Source: Chitinophagaceae bacterium (GTDB taxonomy: Bacteria; Bacteroidota; Bacteroidia; Chitinophagales; Chitinophagaceae). Taken from it: a DNA stretch of 64,000 bases. The first letter of the stretch is position 1; each line of letters begins with the position of its first letter. The translations under genes were made by a program, and so were the position numbers. The notes under the pieces are model-generated. The model was not told the origin of the DNA. It did not search any database and saw nothing but the letters and a program-made list of their open reading frames with translations. The stretch lies in contig JADKJC010000002.1 of assembly GCA_016722465.1 (NCBI GenBank), forward strand, positions 510,501 to 574,500, in the 5' to 3' direction. Positions 7,412 through 17,164 of this stretch are shown here, one piece after another.

Positions 7412-10400
7412 TTATGTTTGAATGGGAAAATCAATCGCTACCCTGGTACCTGCAGCATTGCCTGCCTTATCCATAAGGTCTGTGAACGCAATACTACCCT
7501 CTGCGCCAGTTTTATTTTTCATCGCCTTCAACCGCTCTGTCGATACAGCAATGCCTTTGCTCTGGTGACTGCTGCCATTGGCAACAATCCCTTTTATTTC
7601 TTTCGCTTTTTGACGGCCCACTCCATTGTCTTCCACAATACAATGCAGCCATTCCTCTTTTTCTTCAAATGATATCAGCAGTTGCCTGTCGACTTCCTTG
7701 TGCATCAAACCATGCCAGATGGCATTTTCAACAAAGGGCTGTATCAGTAATGTTGGCACTTTTACTTCATCCACATCTATTGAATCATCACAAACGATGC
7801 GGTAACTGAATGTCCCTTTAAAGCGTATCGACTCCAGCTCTACATACAGGTTCAGTATCTCCAGTTCTTCTTTTAAGGTGATGGCTTCTTTATCGCTGTG
7901 CACCAGTATGGCCCTTAATAATTTTGAAAAACGTGAAAGGTATTTTGTTGCTACCATCTCTTCATTGGCAAGTATCATCTGCTGCACAGAATTGAGTGCA
8001 TTAAAAAGAAAATGGGGATTCATCTGCAGGCGCAGGCTTTGCAGGCGGCTCTCCAGTGCCTTCTGTTTATTCTGCAACAATTCTATCTCGGCCTTTTTCT
8101 TTTGCTCTTCTGCCATGGCCAGTTGCATTTGCGATGCACACAGGGCTGCAATGGTATTGAGTATTTTTAAATGCCGGTGGTTAAAGAAATGTTTGCGGGT
8201 ATGTTCACTGTCAATTACGCCGGCCACTTTATCATCAATCATGATGGGCACGGCAATTTCTGAATAGCGGCGTTTGTCATCTACTATATATACCGGTTGT
8301 CCAGTGATGTGTTACCAATGATCTCAGCTACACCCGTTTTAGCAACCGTACCCACAATACCATTACCCACCGTTATTTCTATTGGCTGGTGAATGGTAAA
8401 ATCAATGGGGTTCTTTGGGCCATAAGCAGCTTTCTGCACCAGCACATTCTGATCTTCATCGAGTAAATAAATTACGCAATCTTCAAAATGCAGCTGGCTG
8501 ATACAGTTCTTGGCAACGTCCCATATAAGCGCATCAGTATTACTGTGTTTATTGATCTGTGATGCGAAATAAGTAATCACCAGTTCTGTTTCCAGTTCAT
8601 TCTCCTTATGCTTTTGTTTTTGCCTGTAAAAATTGATCACATATCCAATCAGCGATAATCCAATAATAATTCCCAGCAACCTGAACCACCATGTTTTCCA
8701 GTAAGGCACTGCAATAAAAATGGTGACGGTATTGTCTGCATCCTGCCAGGTTTTGCCATCGGTGCTCATCCTTACTTTAAATACGAGTTTGCCCGAAGGC
8801 AGTGAATTATAGCGCACCAGGTTCTGGTCTGCCACACGGATCCAGTTTTTATCAACACCTTCTAATTTATATTCATAATAAGTGCGGAACTGAGGGCTGA
8901 AATCAACAGAACCAAAATGAAACGTCACCTGGTTATCGCTGGCAGCAAGGTTGAAGACTGCATTGTCGGTTATATTTGAAATAATATCCGATGTTTCTAT
9001 CTTACTGATGAGCGTGTTTAATGTAACTGTTTTATTGAACAAAGAATCAGGATGAAAATATTGCATACCACGGGGGGTGCCCAACGCAAATTCACCATTG
9101 GGCATCTGGAAATAAGCGTTCACCCTGAAGCCATACACACTCAATCCATAGCGTACATCAAAAGTACGCAAGCTTGAATCTTTGGGATTGTAACAGGCAA
9201 GCCCGATGTCATTGCCGATCCACAAACGGTTGTGCTTATCCAGCAAAAAACCTTCGGCCCTGTCAATCAGCAGCCCTTCTTTTTGTGTGATGTTTTTGAT
9301 CCGGCCATCGCTGAAAATAATACTCATGCCAAGCCTGGTGCCCACATAAATATTTTTATCAGCATCCGCTTCCACATCAAAAATACCATTGTCCACCAGC
9401 CCCTTTGATGTATTGAATGTATCAATGGTTTGTGTTGGAAAATGATAATGAAACACTCCCGAACCTGCCGTGGCGATCCATAAATTATCCTTATCAGTAA
9501 ACATCAGCGGAGAGCAATAAGTAGCATCAAATGTTGAAAGTGCTGTATTTGCAAAATTGTTCACTTCAAATGTTACAGGATCAATTTTACTAATGCCATT
9601 GCCTCCGCATGCCCAGATATATCCATCTGGCCCATTCAGCAGGTATGTAATGCGTTTTACTTTGAGGCTATACTTTGTATCGCCGCTGTTTTTTATATGC
9701 TGTATCAATTTATTGCCGGCACCAATCACCAATATGCCCTGGGTTAAAGTGGTGGCCCACATCCTGCCATATTTATCCGGGACAATTGTACTTGCTTCTG
9801 TTTTATCAGGCAGCGGCTTCCCTGTATCATCAGTGTATTGAAGAAAGGTAGTGCTGTTGGTATTTCTTTTCCACTCCAGCAATCCTTCCGAAGTACCAAC
9901 ATAGTAAGAGTTGTTATCAATTGTGCTGATACCTGCAATATAACTGTCATAGCCGTTACCGTGGTTATCAGCAAACACATTCTGGTTACCGATAAAGTCC
10001 TGGCTGTTAAAGTAACTGAGTCCACTGGGATTACAGGTAATGAATACCCATCCTTTTTGTCCTACTGCCATTGTGGAAGTAGTATTGTCTGCTATCGAAT
10101 ATGGGTCAGCGATATTATGCCGGTAATTGTATATCTTCTTTGTTGCAGAATCATAAAGATATACACCGGCATTGGATGTGGCCATCAAAAATTTAGATGT
10201 GCTGATCTGCTCGGCAAAATTCAGGTAAGTAGTAACCGCATTGCCCTGCTGGTCTTTCAATTCTTTGAATGGATAACTTGTGTCACCCGTTTGCAGGTTG
10301 ATGATGACCGCATTCATCGTAATCCGGTTAAAGGCAAGCAATGCATTGTTGCCCCATTTGATCAACGCCGCATAGCCAGGTAACGAAAATTTCTTTTCCA

Positions 10401-11073
10401 CCTGTGCTGTCCGGTAGTTTATTTTATAAAATGCTTCGTCCCTGAAAAAAAGATACGCATCATCATCGTAATGAAATAACTGCCTGAACTTCCAGGACTG
10501 CAGGGTATCAAATCCCTTCACCTGTAAGGGTGAAAAATACCGGGTAGTGAGAGAATCCGGGTAAGTTGTTGTACCAGGATTAAATTGATAGTGGCCCTTC
10601 TCTGTAAAAAGAATAATGCCGCCATGCAGTGAATTCATGATCCACCTTGTTTTTACAAAAATATTTTTTTCGTACAGGCCTACCCGGTGCAGTTGCCTTC
10701 TTTCGTCCAGCATGGTTACATTGCCGCCTGCAGACAGCACCCATATCCTGTTGCTGCTGTCGCAGGTTACATGCAGGATATTGCTGCTTTTTAACTGTGG
10801 GTATTCTGATGCGTAATATTTCTCTACCGACCTGCCGCTGAACATATTCAGCCCGTTGCCGGTGGCCAGCCACAGATTCCCCTTTTGATCGGTACACATA
10901 TCATTAACCCCGGAGTAAGACAAACCGTTGCTTGTGTTGAGATGACGGAAAGAGATACTGGAGAAAGCTGCCGTTTTTTTTTGGGCCTGCAGTGCATACG
11001 GCAGCAGGCATATAAGTATGCAGGCTGGTAACGATCGTAGTATTGCTGACAGGTAATTCATGCCGGTACACAA
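7412..11073 (-). CDS. Propeller-type sensor histidine kinase (LytS/YehU class), frameshifted at a TA run
   Basis: One reading frame (11073 to 8284) encodes a signal peptide ending in ALQAQ, a two-part sensor propeller, a Y_Y_Y domain (VDFSPQFRTYYEYKLEGV), one membrane helix (WWFRLLGIIIGLSLIGYV) and the first part of a GAF domain, ending at NTSLDNRYI. The second frame (from about 8285 to 7412) resumes with the GAF end (PIMIDDKVAGVIDSEH), a coiled coil, the His_kinase box LRLQMNPHFLFNALNSVQQM and the ATPase boxes PFVENAIWHG and VEDNGVG. The break lies in TATATATA at 8285-8292: removing one TA restores NRYI-VDDKRRYSEIAV and a 1219-residue kinase. The start may be the ATG at 11061. It is a periplasmic sensor that should phosphorylate the adjacent LytTR regulator. 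Confidence 0.88.
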
Positions 11074-11130
11074 ATATACATTTGTAAGAAGTTGCTTTAT
11101 GATGGTACATGCCTGATCTTTCTGCCTGAA

Positions 11131-11162
11131 CTATCCTCCGGTATCTATCAGCTATCCTCCGG
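11131..11162 (-). promoter_or_regulatory. 21-bp-spaced direct repeat upstream of the sensor kinase
   Basis: The 11-mer CTATCCTCCGG occurs at 11131-11141 and again at 11152-11162, exactly 21 bases apart, about 60-100 bases upstream of the kinase start. Two identical elements on one helical face suggest a regulator site, possibly for feedback by the LytTR regulator of this system. Confidence 0.4.
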
Positions 11163-11251
11163 CAAAAGCCAAACGTAAAGCGGCGGAATCTGCTGAGCTG
11201 GAACGAAGAACGAATAAAAATCAGTTCATTTATCTCACCTCAATTCCTGTA

Positions 11252-11286
11252 AAAATAAAAAGGGGCCAGGATAAAAATCCAGCCCC
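11252..11286 (-). terminator. Minus-strand terminator without an obvious gene in front
   Basis: On the minus strand GGGGCTGGAT, a short T-rich loop and ATCC-GGCCCC form a hairpin followed by TTTTTATTTTT. The nearest minus-strand gene end is mnmE at 11681, about 400 bases away, with a plus-strand small ORF between them. Either mnmE has a long 3' end or an unannotated minus-strand RNA ends here. No other structure was recognised between 11290 and 11512. Confidence 0.65.
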
Positions 11287-11544
11287 GCTTTAAATCCAAT
11301 ATCCTTTGAAAAACCTGGGTCAAATATATACACTACCCCGCCTATCCATTACAAAAGGTTAGTAAATGGTACAGCATAGTTATTTTCCGGTCAAAACGTC
11401 TTTACATATTACACCGTACTGCGGAAATAGTGCAACAAAAAAATTTACAACCATTAAATAAAGGATAACTGCCATTTACTAAAACAAATACAATAACAAG
11501 GCTCCTCCCCGGTACTTTTGAAAACACAAACGAAAAAAGTGTTT

Positions 11545-11649
11545 ATGGCCTGGCCCGGTAAAATAAAAAATAAAAAAGAGTTGCTGATAGATCTGTTGAT
11601 GCTGATACTGCTTTTGGCTGCATTCTTCCTTTTGTCACTGATATTTTAA
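11545..11649 (+). CDS. Putative 34-residue single-span membrane microprotein
   Basis: The ATG at 11545 opens a 34-codon frame with a basic start (MAWPGKIKNKKE) and one long hydrophobic segment (LLIDLLMLILLLAAFFLLSL) up to the stop at 11649. A matching -7 element, TACTTTTG (11513-11520), lies 25 bases upstream of the start. No Shine-Dalgarno site is expected in this phylum. It faces the convergent end of mnmE, 31 bases on. I do not recognise a family. The topology and promoter support a real product, but length alone is weak evidence. Confidence 0.45.
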   Translation: MAWPGKIKNKKELLIDLLMLILLLAAFFLLSLIF

Positions 11650-11680
11650 ATCGGCAGCAATGAATTACAGAACTAATCAA

Positions 11681-13055
11681 TTACTTTCCGATACAGAACT
11701 TACTAAAAATATAATCCAGCCGATCCTCATTTGTTACTTCTCCGGTGATCTCACCCAGGAAATGCAAACAGCGCCTGATGTCCAGGGCCAGGAGGTCTCC
11801 TGGTAAATTGCTATCCATACCGTTTTTTATTTCACTCAATGATTTTTGTACTTCCTGTAAAGCTGCATAGTGCCGGGCATTGGTCACAATGGTATTTTCT
11901 GTTTGAACAACTCCCTGAACTACTTTGTCGGCTAAGCGTTGCTTTAATACATCAACATGGTAATTGTTTTTTGCCGAAATGAACAAGACAGCGTCTCCTG
12001 AAAATTTTTGTTGGGCATTTTCTTCTCCGATCGTATCCATTTTATTACCAACGGCGATATAATTCTTGTTCTGCTGCTGCACCATCAACAACTCTCCTTC
12101 TACAGCTGCCTGTGATTCCTGTTGCACATCAAAGAGGTACAATACAATATCAGAATCCGAATTTTTCCATACTTTCCCAACACCTATCAGTTCTATTGCA
12201 TCCACACTTTCCCGGATGCCCGCCGTATCGATAAGACGAAATAAAATGCCATTAATATTGATCAGCTCTTCAATTGTATCCCTTGTGGTACCGGCTATCT
12301 CACTTACAATTGCACGGTTCTCATTCAACAGTGTATTGAGCAGGGTAGATTTGCCGGCATTGGGTTTGCCTACGATGGCTACATTCACCCCGTTCTTAAT
12401 TACATTGCCGAGCTGAAAAGAATCGATGAGCTGCTGTGTTTGCTGTGATAATCTTTTCACCAGGTCGTAAAATTTTGCCCTGTCTGCAAACTCAACATCT
12501 TCTGTTGCAAAATCACGTTCCAGTTCTATCAATGCAGAAAACTGTATCAGTTGTTCCCTCAGCCCTTTAATACTGAAGAAAAACCCCACGCATATTATGC
12601 AGAGCTGTATTGCGGCTTGCTTCGGTATTGCTGGCGATCAGGTCAGCCACAGCCTCTGCCTGGGTAAGATCGAGTTTGCCTTTTAAAAAAGCTCGCTGAG
12701 TAAACTCCCCGGGCTTGGCAAGCCTGGCACCTTTGGCAATACAGGCATTGATCACCTGTTCCTGTATATACGGCGACCCATGGCAACCGATCTCCACCAC
12801 ATCTTCACCGGTATAACTCCTGGGGTTTTTAAATAAGGAAACCACCACTTCGTCCAGCACTTTACCATCCTCCTTCAGCAATCCAACATGAATGGTATGA
12901 GATGCCTGTTTCGCAATATCTTTTGAAGAGAATAATTCATTTACTATGGCGATGGCCCTGCTGCCGCTCAAGCGGATCACACCAATAGCGCCAATGCCAT
13001 GCGGTGTGGCCAGCGCTACAATGGTATCATCCCAGCCAGAAAGTTTATTGAACAT
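11681..13055 (-). CDS. mnmE: tRNA modification GTPase MnmE, with an apparent frameshift
   Basis: MnmE with MnmG installs the carboxymethylaminomethyl group on wobble uridine 34 of certain tRNAs. The first frame (13055 to 12567) carries the N-terminal tetrahydrofolate-binding domain (TIVALATPHGIGAIGVIRLSG, SYTGEDVVEIGCHG, GEFTQRAFLKGKLDLTQAEAV). The second frame carries the helical domain and the G domain: P-loop GKPNAGKSTLLN, AGTTRDT, DTAG and the NKMD box. It ends in the signature CIGK, whose cysteine belongs to the active-site motif. The frames meet at ATGCGTGGGGTTTTTC near 12585: dropping one base gives NMRGGFFSIKGLREQL and a 457-residue protein of normal length. All catalytic motifs are intact, so a sequencing error in the G/T run is the likelier cause. 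Confidence 0.93.
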
Positions 13056-13117
13056 GCTGCAAAGATACAGGTAGCACGTTTAAAGGGATTGCAGGTTCAC
13101 TTATCATTTTGATATGT

Positions 13118-13199
13118 TTGAACCACAAAGGCACGATGACGCACAGCATTCGCCATGTTCATTGGGTGAAAATTAGCGTCTTTGTGTGTTTGGTGGTCT
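13118..13199. repeat. Imperfect inverted repeat of the ACCACAAAGGCAC type
   Basis: ACCACAAAGGCACGATGACGC on the left and its near-complement GCGTCTTTGTGTGTTTGGTGG on the right bound about 40 bases of spacer. It lies between exbD (end 13225) and the start of mnmE. Its ends resemble the flanks of the GxxExxY gene at 27789-28294, so it could be the remnant of an empty element. No gene is seen inside. Confidence 0.4.
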
Positions 13200-13224
13200 A
13201 CCAGCAGGTTGCCCCCATACCTGG

Positions 13225-13746
13225 TTAGCGGATACCAGGTTGTTCCATTTCCTTTTTTTCCGCCCCGGTGATTTCATCTATGTAATACTGCCTGACATCA
13301 TTGATGGCAACTTCATCCGTGATGTCGATGAAGTTTTTAAAGGACGCGGCATCAGCTGCTTTAATGATAAGTACAAACTCCTTTCCGGAACCCCTCACCT
13401 GCTGTACTGTTTTCTTTTTCTGCCGGATGATCTCCCTGATAGAATTGTAGCTGGCGGTATGCAGGGTGGTTTTTTCAAAAGCGCCTTCATAATAGCGGAT
13501 CACATTATCCCTATCCAGCAATACCGTTAATGCACAGGAATTACAAACAGGGTCTGTTTCCGTAGTATTATCATAAGGCGTTCTGAGGTCCATCACTGTT
13601 GGCTTTGCCATCATACTGGTAAAAACAAAAAAAGTGATGAGTAAAAAGCCCAGATCAACCATAGGGGTCAGATCAACATGAATATTTTTTTTTGCACCGC
13701 CTTTAGCGCTGGTGCCTTTGCCAGTTTTAATTTGCATGTCAGCCAT
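13225..13746 (-). CDS. exbD: ExbD/TolR-type biopolymer transport protein (third ExbD)
   Basis: This is about 173 residues from the ATG at 13746 (MADMQIKTGKG); an upstream in-frame start adds five residues without family support. It has the ExbD layout: a basic N-terminus, then the proton-path aspartate in HVDLTPMVDLGFLLITFFVFTSM, whose single membrane helix contains the motif DxTPMVDLxFLLL, then a periplasmic domain from about residue 45. The periplasmic domain has a CNSC pair absent from the ExbD at 14745. A strong terminator separates it from tonB, so it may be transcribed by read-through or from its own promoter. Role: energy coupling of outer-membrane transport with ExbB and TonB. Confidence 0.9.
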   Translation of the reverse strand: MADMQIKTGKGTSAKGGAKKNIHVDLTPMVDLGFLLITFFVFTSMMAKPTVMDLRTPYDNTTETDPVCNSCALTVLLDRDNVIRYYEGAFEKTTLHTASYNSIREIIRQKKKTVQQVRGSGKEFVLIIKAADAASFKNFIDITDEVAINDVRQYYIDEITGAEKKEMEQPGIR

Positions 13747-13822
13747 AACAAAAAATTTCACTTAAGATGGCGACAGCATTCATTTCCACAATATCTTTAA
13801 AAATATTGCTGAGGCCTATGGC

Positions 13823-13848
13823 AAAAATCCCCCGGTAAACCGGGGGAT
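13823..13848 (-). terminator. Terminator between tonB and the third exbD
   Basis: On the minus strand ATCCCCCGGT and ACCGGGGGAT form a 10-bp GC-rich stem with a tight loop, followed by TTTTT. It lies 23 bases after the restored tonB stop and about 75 bases before the next exbD start. Confidence 0.8.
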
Positions 13849-13870
13849 GACTATTAAAATCGATGGTATT

Positions 13871-14693
13871 TTATTGTTCTTCTACAACGTAAGTAACCGG
13901 TTGCCTGCGGTACGCATTCACGTTACGACCGTTTTGCAAAGCGGGTTTCCATTTTGGACCTTTTAATACAAGTGATGGCCTGTTCTTCCATTCCATATCC
14001 ATGACTTGATTCTGCCTGCACATCACTGATACTGCCATCTTTGCTTACAATAAACCTCACAATTACCTGGTATTTGCCGGGGGGTGCTCCATTATCCGCC
14101 GGGTTGAATCCACCCAATGCTTTTTCAAGATACCTGGCCCATGCAGCATTACCTCCAGGGAATTCTGCTTCATTTTCTACCTTGGTAAATACTTTATCTT
14201 CATCATCTCCCTTTGGCGCTTCCACTACCTGGGTACCCTTGTCTTCAACAGGAGCCTGAACAATCTGGGTGGTATTATCACTCTCAACTGTTTTTTCGCT
14301 GATCACCTGTTTGTCTATTTCCTGTATCTGCTCTTTTACATCCTCATCCTTAACGATTTTGGGTGGTGTAAATTTAATCTGGCTGATTTCCGGAGGTGGT
14401 GGTGCCTTTGGTGGTGGTGGTGGTGGTGGTGGTGGTGGTGGTGGTGGTGCATCTTTTTTAAGCTCTGCCATCTGTGTATCCAGCACCTCTACTTCATTGG
14501 AGTTTTTCTTGCCAACCACATCTGCCAAAACAGAAGTAAGGAATAGCAATAAAGCTAATGCAGCAGTTAGCAACAATGCCTTGGTAAGCCTGCCATTGTA
14601 CGTCTTACGAAGATCGTAGGCACCGTACTGTTTATTCTTACCATCAAAAATGATATCAAGAATATCTGCGGATAATATTTTGTTAGCTTCCAT
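13871..14693 (-). CDS. tonB: TonB energy transducer, with a frameshift near the C-terminus
   Basis: The N-terminal half carries the Bacteroidota TonB opening (ADILDIIFDGKNKQYGAYDLRKTY), a membrane helix (ALLLTAALALLLFLTSVLA) and a proline-rich spacer with a run of 14 prolines coded by a GGT/ACC tandem. The C-terminal TonB domain (from about residue 165, VENEAEFPGGNAAWARYLEKAL) ends abnormally in the continuous frame. Removing one A from the AAAA at 13961-13964 gives CIKGPKWKPALQNGRN, then VNAYRRQPVTYVVEEQ and a stop at 13871, the standard family ending, for 273 residues. It couples the proton gradient via ExbB/ExbD to TonB-dependent receptors such as SusC-type channels. Cotranscribed with the ExbD genes upstream. 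Confidence 0.92.
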
Positions 14694-14744
14694 TTATAAG
14701 TTTCTTTGTTTAATAAGATTCAGGACTTTAAACATTCCATAAAC

Positions 14745-15308
14745 CTATTTAATTCCATTTGCTTCTTCCGTTTTCTTGATCAGCATTTGTTCCACATCAT
14801 TGATATCAACCTCCGCATAGTGACCTGCCGGGATACCATTGATAGACATTTCATCAAGGATATCGATTGCATTTTTAAACTTGCTTTCTTTATCAGCTTT
14901 GATGATATACATCAAATCACTCTTGGATTTATCCCCGTTAGGAACCGAATTGCGCTTATCAAGGATGATCTGCCTGATTTCTTTGAAATTGCTGCTTTTG
15001 AAAATTTCAGTTGCATTCTCAGTAGTTAAAGAACCATTGTAGTAATATACCTGGTCTGCTTTGCCAAGCAGAATGGTCATTACTGCAGATTCTTTTACCT
15101 GCATCTGGTCTTTAGCATCATCTTTAGGTTCATTCATCTTCATTGCGGTGGGCTTACTCATGGTAGTGGTAAACACAAAGAATGTGATGAGCAGAAATCC
15201 TAGATCCACCATTGGAGTAAGGTCAACCCTGGTAGATAGCTTTTTTGGTTTTTTGACGCCGGGGCCTTTCTTGTGTCCACCCCCCGACGAGGTATCCATT
15301 TCTGCCAT
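14745..15308 (-). CDS. exbD: ExbD/TolR-type biopolymer transport protein
   Basis: A 187-residue ExbD with a basic glycine-rich N-terminus (GGGHKKGPGVKKPKK) and the conserved helix start RVDLTPMVDLGFLLITFFVF, whose aspartates serve proton translocation. A periplasmic domain of about 120 residues follows. It is the closest paralogue of the ExbD at 13225, sharing the DLTPMVDLGFLLITFFVF block and a related middle (FKNFIDI versus FKNAIDI). It lies 31 bases downstream of the first exbD and 51 bases upstream of tonB, so all are one operon with exbB. Confidence 0.93.
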   Translation of the reverse strand: MAEMDTSSGGGHKKGPGVKKPKKLSTRVDLTPMVDLGFLLITFFVFTTTMSKPTAMKMNEPKDDAKDQMQVKESAVMTILLGKADQVYYYNGSLTTENATEIFKSSNFKEIRQIILDKRNSVPNGDKSKSDLMYIIKADKESKFKNAIDILDEMSINGIPAGHYAEVDINDVEQMLIKKTEEANGIK

Positions 15309-15339
15309 GATAGAATAATTTAAAGTTTTTTAAATAGAT

Positions 15340-16008
15340 TTACTCTTCGTCTACCTTTTGACCTGATTTCATTTTATTGTACAACTCAGATCCTGCAGGT
15401 GCATTTTCTGAATTGGTAACGATTCTGAACTTAAGCAGGTTATTTTTCTTTAATGCGTACTTGATATTTTTGAAATCAGGATACAATGCCTCGCCATCGC
15501 CTTTTATCAAAAGCATCTCCTGTAACTTAGCCTGGTCAGTACCTGCATACGCATTGGTAATACTTTTTATCCAGTCCACCATTTCATTGTTCAAAGTATC
15601 CTTAATGGGGATTCCTTCCATTTGGGTTGGGGGCAGCGGGTTGTTCAGGTTTACAAGCGCTTTCAATTTACCCAGGGGCATTCCTATGAAAGGCATTTTG
15701 CTAAGCTTTGCTTCTTCAGCTTCGGAGAGGCCCAATGACCTGGTTACATTAACATCGTGTATGATCTCCTTCTTTTTAGTATCATCACCCAGCATTAAAA
15801 AAACCTTCCCTTCTTTGGTTAAAGTAATGAGTATAGATTTTTCCGGAGCTGCTTTGGTTGATACTGATGACGGGGCAGAAACCGTAACCGCTTCCGGTGG
15901 TTTTTGCTTAGTAGCCAATATGAAGAATGAAAGCAACAGGAATGCAACATCACACATGGCTGTCATATCAATTGTGGTACTCTTACGGGGTATCTTCGCT
16001 CTTCCCAT
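15340..16008 (-). CDS. exbD: ExbD/TolR-type biopolymer transport protein (first ExbD)
   Basis: A 222-residue ExbD. The N-terminal KSTTIDMTAMCDVAFLLLSFFILA holds the proton-path aspartate and the single membrane helix; its TAMCDVAFLLLSFF signature distinguishes the long ExbD class always found next to ExbB in Bacteroidota. The periplasmic domain is longer than in the other two copies and includes a helical segment (LSEAEEAKLSKMP) and a C-terminal YPDFKNIKYALKKNN motif. It sits between exbB (59 bases away) and the second exbD (31 bases). Expected to form the ExbB-ExbD stator that energises TonB. Confidence 0.93.
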   Translation of the reverse strand: MGRAKIPRKSTTIDMTAMCDVAFLLLSFFILATKQKPPEAVTVSAPSSVSTKAAPEKSILITLTKEGKVFLMLGDDTKKKEIIHDVNVTRSLGLSEAEEAKLSKMPFIGMPLGKLKALVNLNNPLPPTQMEGIPIKDTLNNEMVDWIKSITNAYAGTDQAKLQEMLLIKGDGEALYPDFKNIKYALKKNNLLKFRIVTNSENAPAGSELYNKMKSGQKVDEE

Positions 16009-16067
16009 GATAATTGTTATTTAGCTGTTAGATTCAGTTACAGAAAATTCCATAACCAAACATGTGA

Positions 16068-16928
16068 TTATTTATAAAGGATGCAAAAACTCTGTGTAAG
16101 TGTAAATCCACTCTCATCAATACCATAAGTGATTCCATCTATCCTGGTGGTAAAGATGTTGTAAAAGATGATCGCAAAAGCAGAAGTACCGATACCAAGA
16201 GCAGTATTGTACAAGGCCTCAGAGATACCTACAGACAGTTTGCTTGCAGCATCACCACCGCCTTCACCTTCCCCAAGTGCAGAGAAAGAACGGATCATAC
16301 CCAATACTGTTCCTAACAGACCCAACAGGGTTGCAACAGAAGCGATGGTAGAAAGAAATACCAGGTTCTTTTCAAGCATTGGCAATTCTAGTGCAGTAGC
16401 TTCTTCTACTTCTTTTTGAATAGCCAGTACTTTCTGTTCGGTAGACAGTTCTGAATTGTGAATCATTTCTTTGTATTTGTGCAGGCCTGATTTCATTACA
16501 TTACCAACACTTCCTTTTTGCTTGTCGCATGCAGCAATAGCAGCATCAACATTTTTATTGGCAAGTTCATATTGTACCTTGCGGATAAAATCAGCATTGC
16601 TGCCAGTACCGGTAGCTTTTGAAATGGTTAAAAAACGCTCTATTGCAAATGTGAGCATAGTCATGAACGTTCCGATCAGCAATGGAACGATGATACCTCC
16701 GAGGTACATTTTATTCAGGGCATTTTTAGGGCCATCATAGGTTGGCCAGAAACCACCTCCTGAAATTATTTGTTTAAACCCACTTGGGTTTCCTAAAATA
16801 AACCTCCAGATTAAATACCCTGCCAGGATACAGATGATCGGTGCCAGGTAAGAAATTGAGTTACCAGATTTTTTTACCGATGCCGGAGCGGATGCTTTTA
16901 CAGTTGCAGTTGGTTTTGTTTCTGCCAT
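16068..16928 (-). CDS. exbB: ExbB/TolQ/MotA-family proton channel
   Basis: The start chosen is the ATG at 16928 (MAETKPTATVKAS); upstream in-frame codons run through a basic AT-rich leader and lack protein-like composition. The 286-residue product has a first helix (SYLAPIICILAGYLIWRFIL), then IIVPLLIGTFMTMLTFAIERFLTI, and the MotA_ExbB core with helices three and four: LVFLSTIASVATLLGLLGTVLGMIRSF and ISEALYNTALGIGTSAFAIIFY. These carry the conserved threonines and proton-path residues. It should be the pentameric channel of the Ton motor. The 230-base upstream gap up to the ABC permease contains long T runs and no gene, so this is the operon head. Confidence 0.93.
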   Translation of the reverse strand: MAETKPTATVKASAPASVKKSGNSISYLAPIICILAGYLIWRFILGNPSGFKQIISGGGFWPTYDGPKNALNKMYLGGIIVPLLIGTFMTMLTFAIERFLTISKATGTGSNADFIRKVQYELANKNVDAAIAACDKQKGSVGNVMKSGLHKYKEMIHNSELSTEQKVLAIQKEVEEATALELPMLEKNLVFLSTIASVATLLGLLGTVLGMIRSFSALGEGEGGGDAASKLSVGISEALYNTALGIGTSAFAIIFYNIFTTRIDGITYGIDESGFTLTQSFCILYK

Positions 16929-17164
16929 GACGTTCAGTTTTTTTGTGAGTGAAATTAAAGCGATTTCGTTAAATTTTTTTTGAATTGTTATGCTGAGATT
17001 ATACAAATACAACAATCAACACAATCGTTAGTAATTTATTGTTGTGTGGCACAAGTTAATAAATAAATCGAATGAAACAAACGCACACAATTTTTTTTTG
17101 ATTTTTTTTTACTGGGTCTGGTGATTTTAGTTTTCATAAAGAAATTCACCGCAAACGGTTGCTG

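Noticed and set aside
11681-13055. mnmE read as two adjacent genes
   Set aside because: The two frames carry consecutive parts of one well-known protein with every motif intact, meeting in a homopolymer run, so a single frameshifted gene is the better account.
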